A stretch of 64,000 bases of DNA from Sediminibacterium sp. TEGAF015 (lineage in GTDB: Bacteria; Bacteroidota; Bacteroidia; Chitinophagales; Chitinophagaceae). The stretch's first letter is position 1. Each line of letters opens with the position of its first letter. Shown piece after piece: positions 1 through 7,162 of the stretch. The stretch covers positions 372,501-436,500 of the forward strand of contig NZ_AP026683.1 in assembly GCF_025997995.1 (NCBI RefSeq), written 5' to 3'. A program made the translations under genes and the position numbers. The notes below the pieces were generated by a model. That model was not told the DNA's origin, made no database searches, and was given only the letters and a program-made list of their open reading frames with translations.

Positions 1-2
1 CC

Positions 3-569
3 TGGCCAATTTATAAGATTAAATTGGGTACTCCTGATGATATTGGTATCATTAAAGCGCTCAGAGAAAAAACAACTGCTGTTTTTAGGGTAGATGCCAA
101 TGCAGGCTGGACAACTGAACAGGCAATTGCCCTTATACCTGAATTGGCCGCATTGGGTGTAGAGCTGGTAGAACAGCCCTTGGCTAAAGATAACTGGGAA
201 GGAATGAAAGCGGTTTATGCTTCTTCTTCAATTCCATTGATTGCAGATGAGTCCTGTGTAAGTGAAAAAGATGTTGCCAGATGTGCAGGTTATTTTCACG
301 GTATCAATATTAAGTTAACCAAGTGCAGTGGTATTACACCAGCAAGAAGAATGATAAGGGAAGCAAGGGAGCTGGGATTAAAAGTAATGATGGGTAGTAT
401 GAATGAATCTGTAATTGGATCAGCAGCTATTGCACATTTTTTGCCACAGTTAGATTATGTAGATATGGACGGTCCTTTGTTGCTTACAGAGTCCAATGCA
501 AAAGGAGTCGAATACAATTTTGGGAAAATTCAACTTTCAGGTAAACCTGGCTTAGGTATTTTCTTTTAA
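3..569 (+). CDS. Dipeptide epimerase (enolase superfamily), 5' end outside window
   Basis: The reading frame is open from the window edge, so this is the C-terminal part of a longer gene; the TTG at 24 is not the start. It shows the muconate-lactonizing/enolase-superfamily barrel: the KIKLG lysine strand at the edge, the metal ligands in VDANAGW, VELVEQPL and IADES, and the second catalytic lysine in INIKLTKCSGI. The DMDGP motif near the end is typical of L-Ala-D/L-Glu and related dipeptide epimerases, which bind the dipeptide amino group with a DxD motif. The likely role is recycling of murein peptides. The exact dipeptide cannot be read from sequence. It converges on the NUDIX gene with an 18-bp overlap. 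Confidence 0.85.
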   Translation, partial: WPIYKIKLGTPDDIGIIKALREKTTAVFRVDANAGWTTEQAIALIPELAALGVELVEQPLAKDNWEGMKAVYASSSIPLIADESCVSEKDVARCAGYFHGINIKLTKCSGITPARRMIREARELGLKVMMGSMNESVIGSAAIAHFLPQLDYVDMDGPLLLTESNAKGVEYNFGKIQLSGKPGLGIFF

Positions 570-1010
570 TAAGTTTACCACTACTTTATCTATCGGCAGT
601 GTCATGTCGTTTTCTGATAATGACTCCAGGGGAATCCATCTGAATACTTCCGCCTCACCGTTGGGATCTTTTATTTGTTCTGGCTGAAATGAAAACGGGA
701 TATCGCTGGTTGGTAACTGGGCTGTATTGGCAGAATGCACCCGATAGTAAATGGATATAATCTGATCCTTGTGGTTGAATGCAGAAATTTGAAAAAAATC
801 AGTGGTATAAAAATGTTCACCAATACTTACTTCTAACCCTGTCTCTTCTCTAAATTCACGCTGTAAACAGTCTCTCGTACCTTCTCCAAATTCCAACCCG
901 CCACCGGGAAGTTTGGTAATATAGGCACCTTTTATGAATTCGTCGGTTACCAGCAATCGCTGATACTGATCTATCAATAATCCGTAAACACGTACATTAA
1001 AAAGAGGCAT
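552..1010 (-). CDS. NUDIX hydrolase
   Basis: This 152-residue protein has a full Nudix box, running from GGGLEFGEG through REFREETGLEV, that is the GX5EX7REUXEEXGU pattern which binds the divalent metal and hydrolyses a nucleoside diphosphate linked to another group. The family covers MutT-like, ADP-ribose and other pyrophosphatases, so the substrate is open. The stop overlaps the 3' end of the convergent epimerase gene. The start lies 3 bp from the stop of the corA-like gene on the same strand, so the two are probably cotranscribed. Confidence 0.85.
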   Translation of the reverse strand: MPLFNVRVYGLLIDQYQRLLVTDEFIKGAYITKLPGGGLEFGEGTRDCLQREFREETGLEVSIGEHFYTTDFFQISAFNHKDQIISIYYRVHSANTAQLPTSDIPFSFQPEQIKDPNGEAEVFRWIPLESLSENDMTLPIDKVVVNLLKENT

Positions 1011-1013
1011 CGG

Positions 1014-1952
1014 TTAAAACCATTTTTTCTTATAAAAATAACCACCAATAATTATGGAAACAAAAAGAGAGATAATAACAGGAATGTAGAATGCATGATT
1101 AGAATGTTGGTACGGTATATCTACGTTCATGCCGTAAATGCTGGTCACTAAAATAGGCAATGACAAAATAATGGTGATGGAAGTTAATCGCTTCATTACA
1201 TTGTTCAGATTGTTGCTAATGATACTGGCAAACGCATCCATGGTACTACTCAGGATATTGGTATATATATTCGCCATCTCAAGTGCCTGACTTGTATCTA
1301 CAATTAAATCTTGAAGAAACTCTCGTTCGTCTTCATTTAGTCCGAGGAAATTGGTCCTTTCCAATTTCATCATCAACATTTCATTGCTTCTTAAAGCAGT
1401 TACAAAATACACCAGGCTTTTTTGTACACGCATTAATTTCAACAAGTCTACATTACTGTTGCTATCGTATAAGCTTTGCTCGTACTGATTTCTACTGTGG
1501 TTGATTTCTTTCAGATAATCCAGAAATGTCTGTACTACTTTTTCAAATACTTTCAATACCATCATATTTCTCTTGTCCGGGTGCCTTTTCTGAAAAGTGT
1601 TCAGGAATTTTTTGATGGCACCATTGTCAAACGAGTTAACAGTAATAATTTGGTTATGCGTAAGAATGATACAGATAGGTATCGTAATATAAAATGCATC
1701 TGAATCATTGAACGAATTATTCTCTGTTGGAGTTTTTATGATAATGATTTTTACATTATCCTCCATTTCATATCGGGGGCGTTCATCAATATCCAGGGAA
1801 TCTCTTAAAAATTCAATCGGAATTTCCAGTTCTTCACTTAATTCAACAAACTCTTCTTCCTTAAACGGGGGTACCAGATTTACCCAGACGCCCTGATCGG
1901 CTTTCTGAATCTCAATGGTCTGTCCGTCTATATTTTTAAAGTACTGGATCAT
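1014..1952 (-). CDS. corA: CorA family magnesium/divalent cation transporter
   Basis: This 312-residue protein has the CorA plan: a soluble N-terminal alpha/beta domain, a long helical stalk (about residues 120-240) and two membrane segments at the C-terminus. The signature Gly-Met-Asn occurs as YGMNVDIPY between the two membrane helices, where it forms the pore entrance selecting hydrated Mg2+. The chain ends with the basic tail YKKKWF. It would sit in the inner membrane as a pentamer. Its start lies 5 bp after the dapF stop, and the NUDIX gene follows within 3 bp, so a dapF-corA-NUDIX unit is likely. Related CorA members carry Co2+ or Ni2+, so the ion is inferred. Confidence 0.88.
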   Translation of the reverse strand: MIQYFKNIDGQTIEIQKADQGVWVNLVPPFKEEEFVELSEELEIPIEFLRDSLDIDERPRYEMEDNVKIIIIKTPTENNSFNDSDAFYITIPICIILTHNQIITVNSFDNGAIKKFLNTFQKRHPDKRNMMVLKVFEKVVQTFLDYLKEINHSRNQYEQSLYDSNSNVDLLKLMRVQKSLVYFVTALRSNEMLMMKLERTNFLGLNEDEREFLQDLIVDTSQALEMANIYTNILSSTMDAFASIISNNLNNVMKRLTSITIILSLPILVTSIYGMNVDIPYQHSNHAFYIPVIISLFVSIIIGGYFYKKKWF

Positions 1953-1957
1953 TTTTT

Positions 1958-2758
1958 TTACGCTTTAGAATTTCCGTTTACATTGATTGTTCCTTTAAAT
2001 ACCAATTCCGCCGGGCCGCAAAGCCAGATGTTCTGAAAACTTTCCGTTCCTGTTCTCTCAAACTCTACAGCAAGATTTCCACCTTTTGTTCTAATCTTAA
2101 CAGTATGGTAGGGATTGTTGTTGTTCAAAGACATAATTAGTGCTGCAGCGGTAACACCTGTTCCGCAACTATAAGTTTCATCTTCCACTCCACGTTCATA
2201 GGTTCGTACAAAAAGTTGACCATCTTCTTCTTTTTCAACAAAGTTGACGTTGATACCTTTCTCTTTATATTCACTGCTGTATCTTATTTTTTTTCCATCT
2301 GCCACAACGTCCATTTCTTCCAGGTTTTTTACTTGCTGAACATAGTGAGGCGATCCGGTATTTATTGTGCAGGCTAAAGGAAGCTGAGTAAAGCTGTTAA
2401 CATCTATCATTTTTAATTTAACCCATCCACTCGTGGTTACAATAGCATCATGCGGTCCGTCTGAAGCTATGAATATGTATTTTTCTTTTTTGATACCAGC
2501 GTCATGAGCGAATTTGGTCAGGCATCTTCCTCCATTACCGCACATGCTGCCTTCGGCGCCATCTGCGTTGTAGTATTTCATTTCAAAATCGTAGCCCTCT
2601 TTGCTGTTAAGCAGCATTAATCCATCTGCACCAATACCAAATCTTCTATGGCATAAAAAAGCAATATCCGATTGAGTGAGTTGAATGGTATTGTTTCTGT
2701 TATCCAGAATAACAAAGTCGTTACCTGTTCCCTGGTATTTAAAGAAAACTAATTGCAT
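1958..2758 (-). CDS. dapF: Diaminopimelate epimerase
   Basis: DapF converts LL- to meso-diaminopimelate, the last step before lysine and a precursor of peptidoglycan in Gram-negative bacteria. The 266-residue length is normal. The two catalytic cysteines are present in GSMCGNGGRC and in SCGTGV, and the N-terminal FFKYQGTGNDFV is the family signature that binds substrate. The enzyme is cytoplasmic. It is the first gene of a compact minus-strand group with corA and the NUDIX gene. Confidence 0.95.
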   Translation of the reverse strand: MQLVFFKYQGTGNDFVILDNRNNTIQLTQSDIAFLCHRRFGIGADGLMLLNSKEGYDFEMKYYNADGAEGSMCGNGGRCLTKFAHDAGIKKEKYIFIASDGPHDAIVTTSGWVKLKMIDVNSFTQLPLACTINTGSPHYVQQVKNLEEMDVVADGKKIRYSSEYKEKGINVNFVEKEEDGQLFVRTYERGVEDETYSCGTGVTAAALIMSLNNNNPYHTVKIRTKGGNLAVEFERTGTESFQNIWLCGPAELVFKGTINVNGNSKA

Positions 2759-2794
2759 GTTGCAATTTAGGTTGAAATAAGTAAGTAACAGCGT

Positions 2795-3157
2795 TTAATT
2801 GCGATGGCCAGCCTGAATATTTGATTCGCAAATGATGCGAATCTGATCAAGGAAATTGCTTAGCTCCAATAATTCAGCCTCGCGAAAATGCCCTAATCTA
2901 ATGGACATTTTCATTTGAGTAATCAATTCAGCGTAGCTCTTGATAAACTGAGCAGACTGCCACTTCAGGGTAGGTTTTGTTTGAGCATCTGAAATTGCTG
3001 AAACGCGATTGCAAACTACAATAATGGTTCTTCTGAGTTGGGCAGATAATACAAAGCGCTGCTGCACGGGAAGTTTACAGGTAAGCTGGTATACTTCCTT
3101 TGCCGCCAAAATGGAGTGCTGATATATGGATATCTCCGGCTTTGTATTTTCAGACAT
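2795..3157 (-). CDS. Four-helix bundle protein (23S rRNA intervening-sequence protein family)
   Basis: This 120-residue all-alpha protein matches the small four-helix bundle family first seen as ORFs inside 23S rRNA intervening sequences. The pattern includes an early helix with A-KEVYQLTCKLPVQQRF, followed by RRTIIVVCNRVSAISDA and a helix around FIKSYAEL. The family forms pentameric bundles in known structures, and its cellular function is unknown. Here it stands alone, not inside an rRNA gene, as is common in Bacteroidota. It lies between dapF and the nucleoside phosphorylase gene, 39-bp gap on one side. Confidence 0.7.
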   Translation of the reverse strand: MSENTKPEISIYQHSILAAKEVYQLTCKLPVQQRFVLSAQLRRTIIVVCNRVSAISDAQTKPTLKWQSAQFIKSYAELITQMKMSIRLGHFREAELLELSNFLDQIRIICESNIQAGHRN

Positions 3158-3196
3158 TACTCAAATTTACTATCTAAAAATGGCCTGAAAAAATAT

Positions 3197-4075
3197 TTAT
3201 TGCATTCCAGACAATATTTCCAGGCTTTTTACGATTAGCGATTCAACTGCTTTACCCCCGTCTTTGCTAAAACTATGCTGAACGCGATTGGCAACTATAG
3301 CACTAAGGCTTAGGCAGTTATGGTTTAGTATTTTTCCTAATCCATACATGGCACTGGTTTCCATTTCAAAATTGGTGATGCGGTGATTCCCGAATCTAAA
3401 GCTGGTTAATTGAGAAATCAGGTTAGGATATTGAAGTGGTAATCGTAAAATTCTACCCTGTGGACCATAAAATCCAGGACAGGTAACGGTAATACCGTGG
3501 TAAAATCCTTCTACAAATTCCTTGAGTACACTAGCCGATGCAGAAGCCATATAAGGATTCACGCCATTGCTGCTCAATTGTGTGTGTGCACCAAATGCAT
3601 TTAAAATCTGTAGCTCTTCTTCATTGTTCTGCTGCTTGTAAAAGTGCAGCAGATTATCTACACCCAATCCATGTGTACTGGCTACAAAACTATCTACGGG
3701 TATATCGGCCTGCAATGCACCTGAAGTTCCCATTCGAACGATGGTTAGTTTGGTTAATGCTGATTTGATGGTTCTGGTGCTAAAATCAATATTGGCCAGT
3801 GCATCCAGTTCATTGAATACAATATCTATATTATCGGGTCCAATTCCTGTGGAAACAACGGAAAGCCTTTTGTGCCCAATAGTACCTGTATGAGTTATAA
3901 ATTCTCTGTGCTCGTACTTGCCTTCTATTTTGTCAAAATGTTTGCTGACTTCGGAAACCCTTCCCGGATCGCCAACTGTAATAATGGTACTGGCAAGCTC
4001 TTCCGGCTTTACATTTAAATGGTAAACCGCACCTCTGTCGTTAATGATCAATTCACTTTCAGCAATTCTGAGCAT
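3197..4075 (-). CDS. Nucleoside phosphorylase (uridine phosphorylase-like)
   Basis: This 292-residue cytoplasmic enzyme belongs to the NP-I (PNP/UDP phosphorylase) family. TIITVGDPGRV is the N-terminal phosphate-binding Gly-Asp-Pro-x-Arg motif, VVSTGIG and VRMGTSGAL are the core ribose/phosphate loops, and FEMETSAMYGLG carries the Met-Glu pair that contacts the ribose. These enzymes split nucleosides with phosphate into free base and ribose-1-phosphate for salvage. The uridine versus purine preference is not certain, though the Phe-Glu-Met-Glu-Thr form is more like uridine phosphorylases. Confidence 0.85.
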   Translation of the reverse strand: MLRIAESELIINDRGAVYHLNVKPEELASTIITVGDPGRVSEVSKHFDKIEGKYEHREFITHTGTIGHKRLSVVSTGIGPDNIDIVFNELDALANIDFSTRTIKSALTKLTIVRMGTSGALQADIPVDSFVASTHGLGVDNLLHFYKQQNNEEELQILNAFGAHTQLSSNGVNPYMASASASVLKEFVEGFYHGITVTCPGFYGPQGRILRLPLQYPNLISQLTSFRFGNHRITNFEMETSAMYGLGKILNHNCLSLSAIVANRVQHSFSKDGGKAVESLIVKSLEILSGMQ

Positions 4076-4143
4076 ATTTAGTTGGATTAGGCCCTAAAAT
4101 TCGGGATTTCTTATTTAGAATTTTAAAATTCCTTTCTTTCCGC

Positions 4144-4151
4144 TATTTTTG
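4144..4151 (+). promoter_or_regulatory. Promoter -7 element of tRNA-Cys
   Basis: TATTTTTG matches the Bacteroidota sigma-A element TAnnTTTG and ends 13 bp before the tRNA. A T-rich stretch at 4121-4124 is at the spacing expected for the weak -33 element. Confidence 0.6.
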
Positions 4152-4164
4152 CATCCCCAAACAA

Positions 4165-4235
4165 GGTCCTGTGGCCGAGTGGCTAGGCAGAGCTCTGCAA
4201 AAGCTTCTACAGCGGTTCGAATCCGCTCGGGACCT
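4165..4235 (+). tRNA. tRNA-Cys (GCA)
   Basis: I folded this by hand. The acceptor strands GGTCCTG and CGGGACC pair over seven positions. The D arm is GCC...GGC, the anticodon stem is GAGCT/AGCTT around the loop CTGCAAA with anticodon GCA, and the T arm is AGCGG-TTCGAAT-CCGCT. The discriminator is U, as usual for tRNA-Cys. CCA is not encoded. A rho-independent terminator follows directly. Confidence 0.95.
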
Positions 4236-4239
4236 CAAA

Positions 4240-4265
4240 GGGTTGTCAGCTGACAGCCCTTTTTT
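4240..4265 (+). terminator. Rho-independent terminator of tRNA-Cys
   Basis: The arms GGGTTGTCAG and CTGACAGCCC form a near-perfect hairpin (one G-T pair, loop within the centre) followed by a run of six T. Confidence 0.85.
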
Positions 4266-4294
4266 ATTTTCCTCTATTGTTCAATTGCCATTTT

Positions 4295-4338
4295 GTAACA
4301 TTTGTAACCATCTTTACCTTATTGAATCTCCATTTTTG
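4295..4338 (+). promoter_or_regulatory. Predicted Crp/Fnr-type operator and promoter of the TauE gene
   Basis: GTAACATTTGTAAC (4295-4308) matches the GTAAC-N4-GTTAC operator found in front of four other units in this island, with one mismatch in the second half. CATTTTTG (4331-4338) resembles TAnnTTTG and its centre is 33 bp downstream of the operator centre, as for class II activation. The start codon follows 48 bp after the operator. Confidence 0.6.
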
Positions 4339-4356
4339 TATTCTAAAATTAAATCA

Positions 4357-5172
4357 ATGATCATACTTGGTTATTTATTAGCAGCCTTGGTAGGTATTTC
4401 ATTAGGGCTTATTGGCAGTGGCGGTTCCATTTTAACTGTACCGATTCTAGTGTATATTATGGGGGTTGATCCTGTTCTGGCAACAGCTTATTCCTTATTC
4501 ATTGTGGGATCAACTGCATTGGTAGGAGGCGTACAAAGTGCCACACAAAAAAGAGTTGATTTTAAAACCGTTCTCATATTTGGTATTCCCTCTATTGCGG
4601 CAGTGTATGCTACCCGTCTATGGATGGTTCCATTAATTCCGAAAGAAATAGCAACAATTGGTTCCATCGTTATAACAAAGCCCATTGCTCTCATGTTGCT
4701 ATTTGCTGTAGTAATGATACTGGCTTCGGTAAGTATGATAAAGCCTGGCAAAAAACAGGCAGCTGATGAAAACTTACCTATGCAATACAATTATCCAATG
4801 ATTTTACTGGAAGGATCCTTAGTGGGAGTGTTAACGGGTCTGGTAGGAGCGGGGGGCGGATTTTTAATTATACCTGCATTGGTAATACTTGCCAAAATGC
4901 CGATGAAGTTGGCAGTAGGGACTTCTTTGTTTATTATAGCTGCTAAGTCACTTATCGGTTTTACCGGTGACTTACAAGGAAGTGAAGTAATTGACTGGAA
5001 GTTATTACTAACATTCACCGGATTTGCAGTAGTAGGAATTTTCGGAGGTATCTTTTTGTCTAAAAAAATACCCGGTGAAAAATTAAAAACCGCATTTGGG
5101 TGGTTTGTTTTAATCATGGGTATTTACATCATTATTAAGGAATTATTGTTCCCTGCAGGTGGAGGACACTAA
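4357..5172 (+). CDS. TauE/SafE family sulfite/sulfonate exporter
   Basis: This 271-residue inner-membrane protein has about eight hydrophobic segments in two repeats, each opening with a glycine-rich loop (LIGSGGSILTVPIL and GLVGAGGGFLIIPALV) typical of TauE/SafE (DUF81). Members export sulfite, sulfoacetate or related anions, or move other sulfur compounds. I chose the ATG at 4357; a longer frame runs back into the tRNA-Cys and its terminator and cannot be real. It is the first gene of the sulfur island and carries its own copy of the island operator, 74 bp before the first persulfide dioxygenase gene. A role in sulfite efflux fits, because sulfite is the product of that enzyme; this is inference. 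Confidence 0.85.
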   Translation: MIILGYLLAALVGISLGLIGSGGSILTVPILVYIMGVDPVLATAYSLFIVGSTALVGGVQSATQKRVDFKTVLIFGIPSIAAVYATRLWMVPLIPKEIATIGSIVITKPIALMLLFAVVMILASVSMIKPGKKQAADENLPMQYNYPMILLEGSLVGVLTGLVGAGGGFLIIPALVILAKMPMKLAVGTSLFIIAAKSLIGFTGDLQGSEVIDWKLLLTFTGFAVVGIFGGIFLSKKIPGEKLKTAFGWFVLIMGIYIIIKELLFPAGGGH

Positions 5173-5173
5173 T

Positions 5174-5217
5174 GCAACAAAAGTTACCAAACGATAATTT
5201 TTCACAACGGAGATTTG
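5174..5217 (+). promoter_or_regulatory. Predicted Crp/Fnr-type operator and promoter of the first persulfide dioxygenase gene
   Basis: GCAACAAAAGTTAC (5174-5187) matches GTAAC-N4-GTTAC with one mismatch. GAGATTTG (5210-5217) is a TAnnTTTG-like element centred 33 bp downstream. The ATG follows 58 bp after the operator. Confidence 0.6.
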
Positions 5218-5245
5218 CACTATAAAAAAATTAAAACGAAACCAT

Positions 5246-6646
5246 ATGTTTTTTCAACACATTTACGACAAGAGTTTAGCACAAGCCAGTTATTTTATTG
5301 GGTGTCAGAAAGCAGGTGTGGCTGCAGTGATAGATGCTAAAAGAGATGTGGATACTTATCTTGAAATTGCCAAGGCCAATAATATGACTATAACCCATGT
5401 TTTTGAAACGCATATTCATGCTGATTTCCTTGCGGGATCAAGAGAGCTGGCTCAACTAACCGGCGCACAGCTTTATTTGTCTGCAGAAGGTGGAGAAGGC
5501 TGGGAGTATGAATTTCCACATGTAGGATTAAAGGACAATGATGTAATCAAGTTGGGTAATTTGAGTTTTAAAGTAATGCATACGCCAGGACATACTCCTG
5601 AAAGTATCAGTTTCTTATTAACGGATCACCCTGCTAGCAATGAGCCAGTGATGTTATTTACAGGAGATTTTGTTTTTGTAGGCGATATTGGAAGACCTGA
5701 TTTGTTAGAAAAAGCAGCGGGCATGGTAGGTACACAAGACAAAGGAGCAAAGCAAATGTACCAGAGCATTAATAAGTTCAATGCATTGCCTGATTATGTT
5801 CAAGTTTGGCCAGGTCATGGTGCAGGGTCAGCTTGTGGTAAGGCTTTGGGTGCTGTTCCGAGTACTACGGTTGGATATGAAAAAGCTAGAAACTGGGCTT
5901 TCCAGTATGCAAAAAACGAAGAAGGCTTTATCAAGTTTCTATTGGCTGATCAACCGGAGCCACCTAAGTATTTTGCGATGATGAAAAAGTTAAACAAGGT
6001 TGATCGTCCTTTATTAACAGAAGTTCCTAAGTTGAAGCAGCTTTCTATTGAAGAAGTAAATGCAAATATGGCTAAAGGTATAAAGTTGTTAGATGCAAGA
6101 CCCAAAACAGAATTTGCTGTTGGATTTATTCCAGGAAGTTTAAACGTACAAGGCAATAATTCTTTTGCAACTTGGGCTGGCTGGTACCTTAGTTATGACG
6201 AACCTTTTATGATATTGGCTGACGAGTCTATGTTGGATGATTTAACTAGAAAATTAATGCGTATTGGTTTAGATAATATCGCTGGTTATTTACCTTCTGT
6301 TAATGAATTCACCAAAACAGGCGGAACGCTTAGCAAAGTAAATCAAGTTGATGTAGAAACTGCAAAAGTATTAGCTAAAGATCCTGAAGTGCAGGTGGTA
6401 GATTTAAGAGGGGTAGCAGAATTTAATGCAGGACATATTGAAGGTGCTGAAAATGTATTTGTAGGAACCTTACCCGATAATTTAAATAAAATCAGTAGAA
6501 CTAAAAAAGTCATGATTCACTGTCAGGGTGGAGACAGAGCATCCATAGGTTATTCTATTCTTGCTAAAAATGGGTTCAATAATATTGTTAACTATTCTCC
6601 AGGAATGAATGAGTGGATCAGCTCCGGACAACCGGTAATTGGTTAG
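5246..6646 (+). CDS. Persulfide dioxygenase-rhodanese fusion (ETHE1/CstB-like)
   Basis: This 466-residue cytoplasmic protein has three parts. Residues 1-240 are an ETHE1-type metallo-beta-lactamase domain with THIHAD (H56, H58, D60), HTPGH (H115), D141 and the GRPD motif; such domains hold one Fe(II) and oxidise glutathione or CoA persulfide to sulfite. Residues about 265-355 are a rhodanese-like domain without a catalytic cysteine (LADES at the loop). Residues about 365-466 are a rhodanese with the active loop HCQGGDR (C426). The order MBL, pseudo-rhodanese, rhodanese is that of Staphylococcus CstB, which makes thiosulfate from persulfides and sulfite. A paralogue follows at 7163. A terminator stands directly after the stop. 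Confidence 0.88.
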   Translation: MFFQHIYDKSLAQASYFIGCQKAGVAAVIDAKRDVDTYLEIAKANNMTITHVFETHIHADFLAGSRELAQLTGAQLYLSAEGGEGWEYEFPHVGLKDNDVIKLGNLSFKVMHTPGHTPESISFLLTDHPASNEPVMLFTGDFVFVGDIGRPDLLEKAAGMVGTQDKGAKQMYQSINKFNALPDYVQVWPGHGAGSACGKALGAVPSTTVGYEKARNWAFQYAKNEEGFIKFLLADQPEPPKYFAMMKKLNKVDRPLLTEVPKLKQLSIEEVNANMAKGIKLLDARPKTEFAVGFIPGSLNVQGNNSFATWAGWYLSYDEPFMILADESMLDDLTRKLMRIGLDNIAGYLPSVNEFTKTGGTLSKVNQVDVETAKVLAKDPEVQVVDLRGVAEFNAGHIEGAENVFVGTLPDNLNKISRTKKVMIHCQGGDRASIGYSILAKNGFNNIVNYSPGMNEWISSGQPVIG

Positions 6647-6665
6647 TGAAAAAGAGTTTAGTTAG

Positions 6666-6692
6666 AGCTGCCTCCCCCGGGCAGCTTTTTTT
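6666..6692 (+). terminator. Rho-independent terminator
   Basis: AGCTGCC and GGCAGCT pair around a C-rich loop and are followed by seven further T. It ends the first persulfide dioxygenase transcript. Confidence 0.85.
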
Positions 6693-6739
6693 ATGATTAA
6701 ACTCATTTTTTTTGGGGGCCACCAATTGGTAATTTTGAA

Positions 6740-7081
6740 ATGAAAACAGATAATATGAAAAGAATCAATTTGTTTGCTGCTGGATTACTATTGTTAATTA
6801 TGGCTTCATGTAATGAAACGCCCGAAGCAAAAGTTGATAATAAAGCACTGGCGCCTGCGAAGCATGGAACATTAATGGATCATCATTCATCTGCTGATTC
6901 TGTCATTAGAAAGTTTAGCCCTGATATGGTTGCCAACAAAAGGGATTTTATTTGCGGTATGCCTGTAACAGCTGGTATTGCTGATACCGCTCATTATGAT
7001 GGCAAAGTGTATGGATTTTGCGCAACAGAATGCAAGGCAGAATTTTTGCAACATCCACAAGCATATATAAAAGTGAAATAA
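6740..7081 (+). CDS. YHS-domain lipoprotein
   Basis: This protein has up to 113 residues; the ATG at 6755 (MKRINLFAAG) is an equally good start. A lipoprotein signal peptide ends at LIMASC, so the mature protein is lipid-anchored in the periplasm or outer membrane. The C-terminal 45 residues form a YHS domain (DFICGMPVTAGIADTAHY, then GFCATECKAEF) with three cysteines; YHS domains occur in metal-handling proteins and oxygenases. A His/Asp-rich linker (LMDHHSSAD) precedes it. I found no copy of the island operator in front of it, so it may be expressed by read-through or its own weak promoter. A metal-delivery role to periplasmic enzymes is possible but unproven. Confidence 0.75.
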   Translation: MKTDNMKRINLFAAGLLLLIMASCNETPEAKVDNKALAPAKHGTLMDHHSSADSVIRKFSPDMVANKRDFICGMPVTAGIADTAHYDGKVYGFCATECKAEFLQHPQAYIKVK

Positions 7082-7094
7082 GGAAGCTTGAATT

Positions 7095-7138
7095 GTAACT
7101 TTTGATACTGACTCTTTTTCAACGATTCAGGAATTTTA
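7095..7138 (+). promoter_or_regulatory. Predicted Crp/Fnr-type operator and promoter of the second persulfide dioxygenase gene
   Basis: GTAACTTTTGATAC (7095-7108) matches GTAAC-N4-GTTAC with one mismatch. GAATTTTA (7131-7138) is a weak -7 candidate centred 33 bp downstream. The ATG at 7163 is 54 bp after the operator. Confidence 0.6.
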
Positions 7139-7162
7139 CTATCTCAATTAAAATTGATTTGT

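Noticed and set aside
4171..4356. In-frame extension of the TauE gene back to 4171
   Set aside because: It covers the tRNA-Cys and its terminator, and the peptide has no resemblance to TauE. The ATG at 4357 starts the first membrane helix.
4488..5117. Minus-strand frames inside the TauE gene
   Set aside because: They mirror the codon pattern of the real gene, have no recognisable domain and no promoter.
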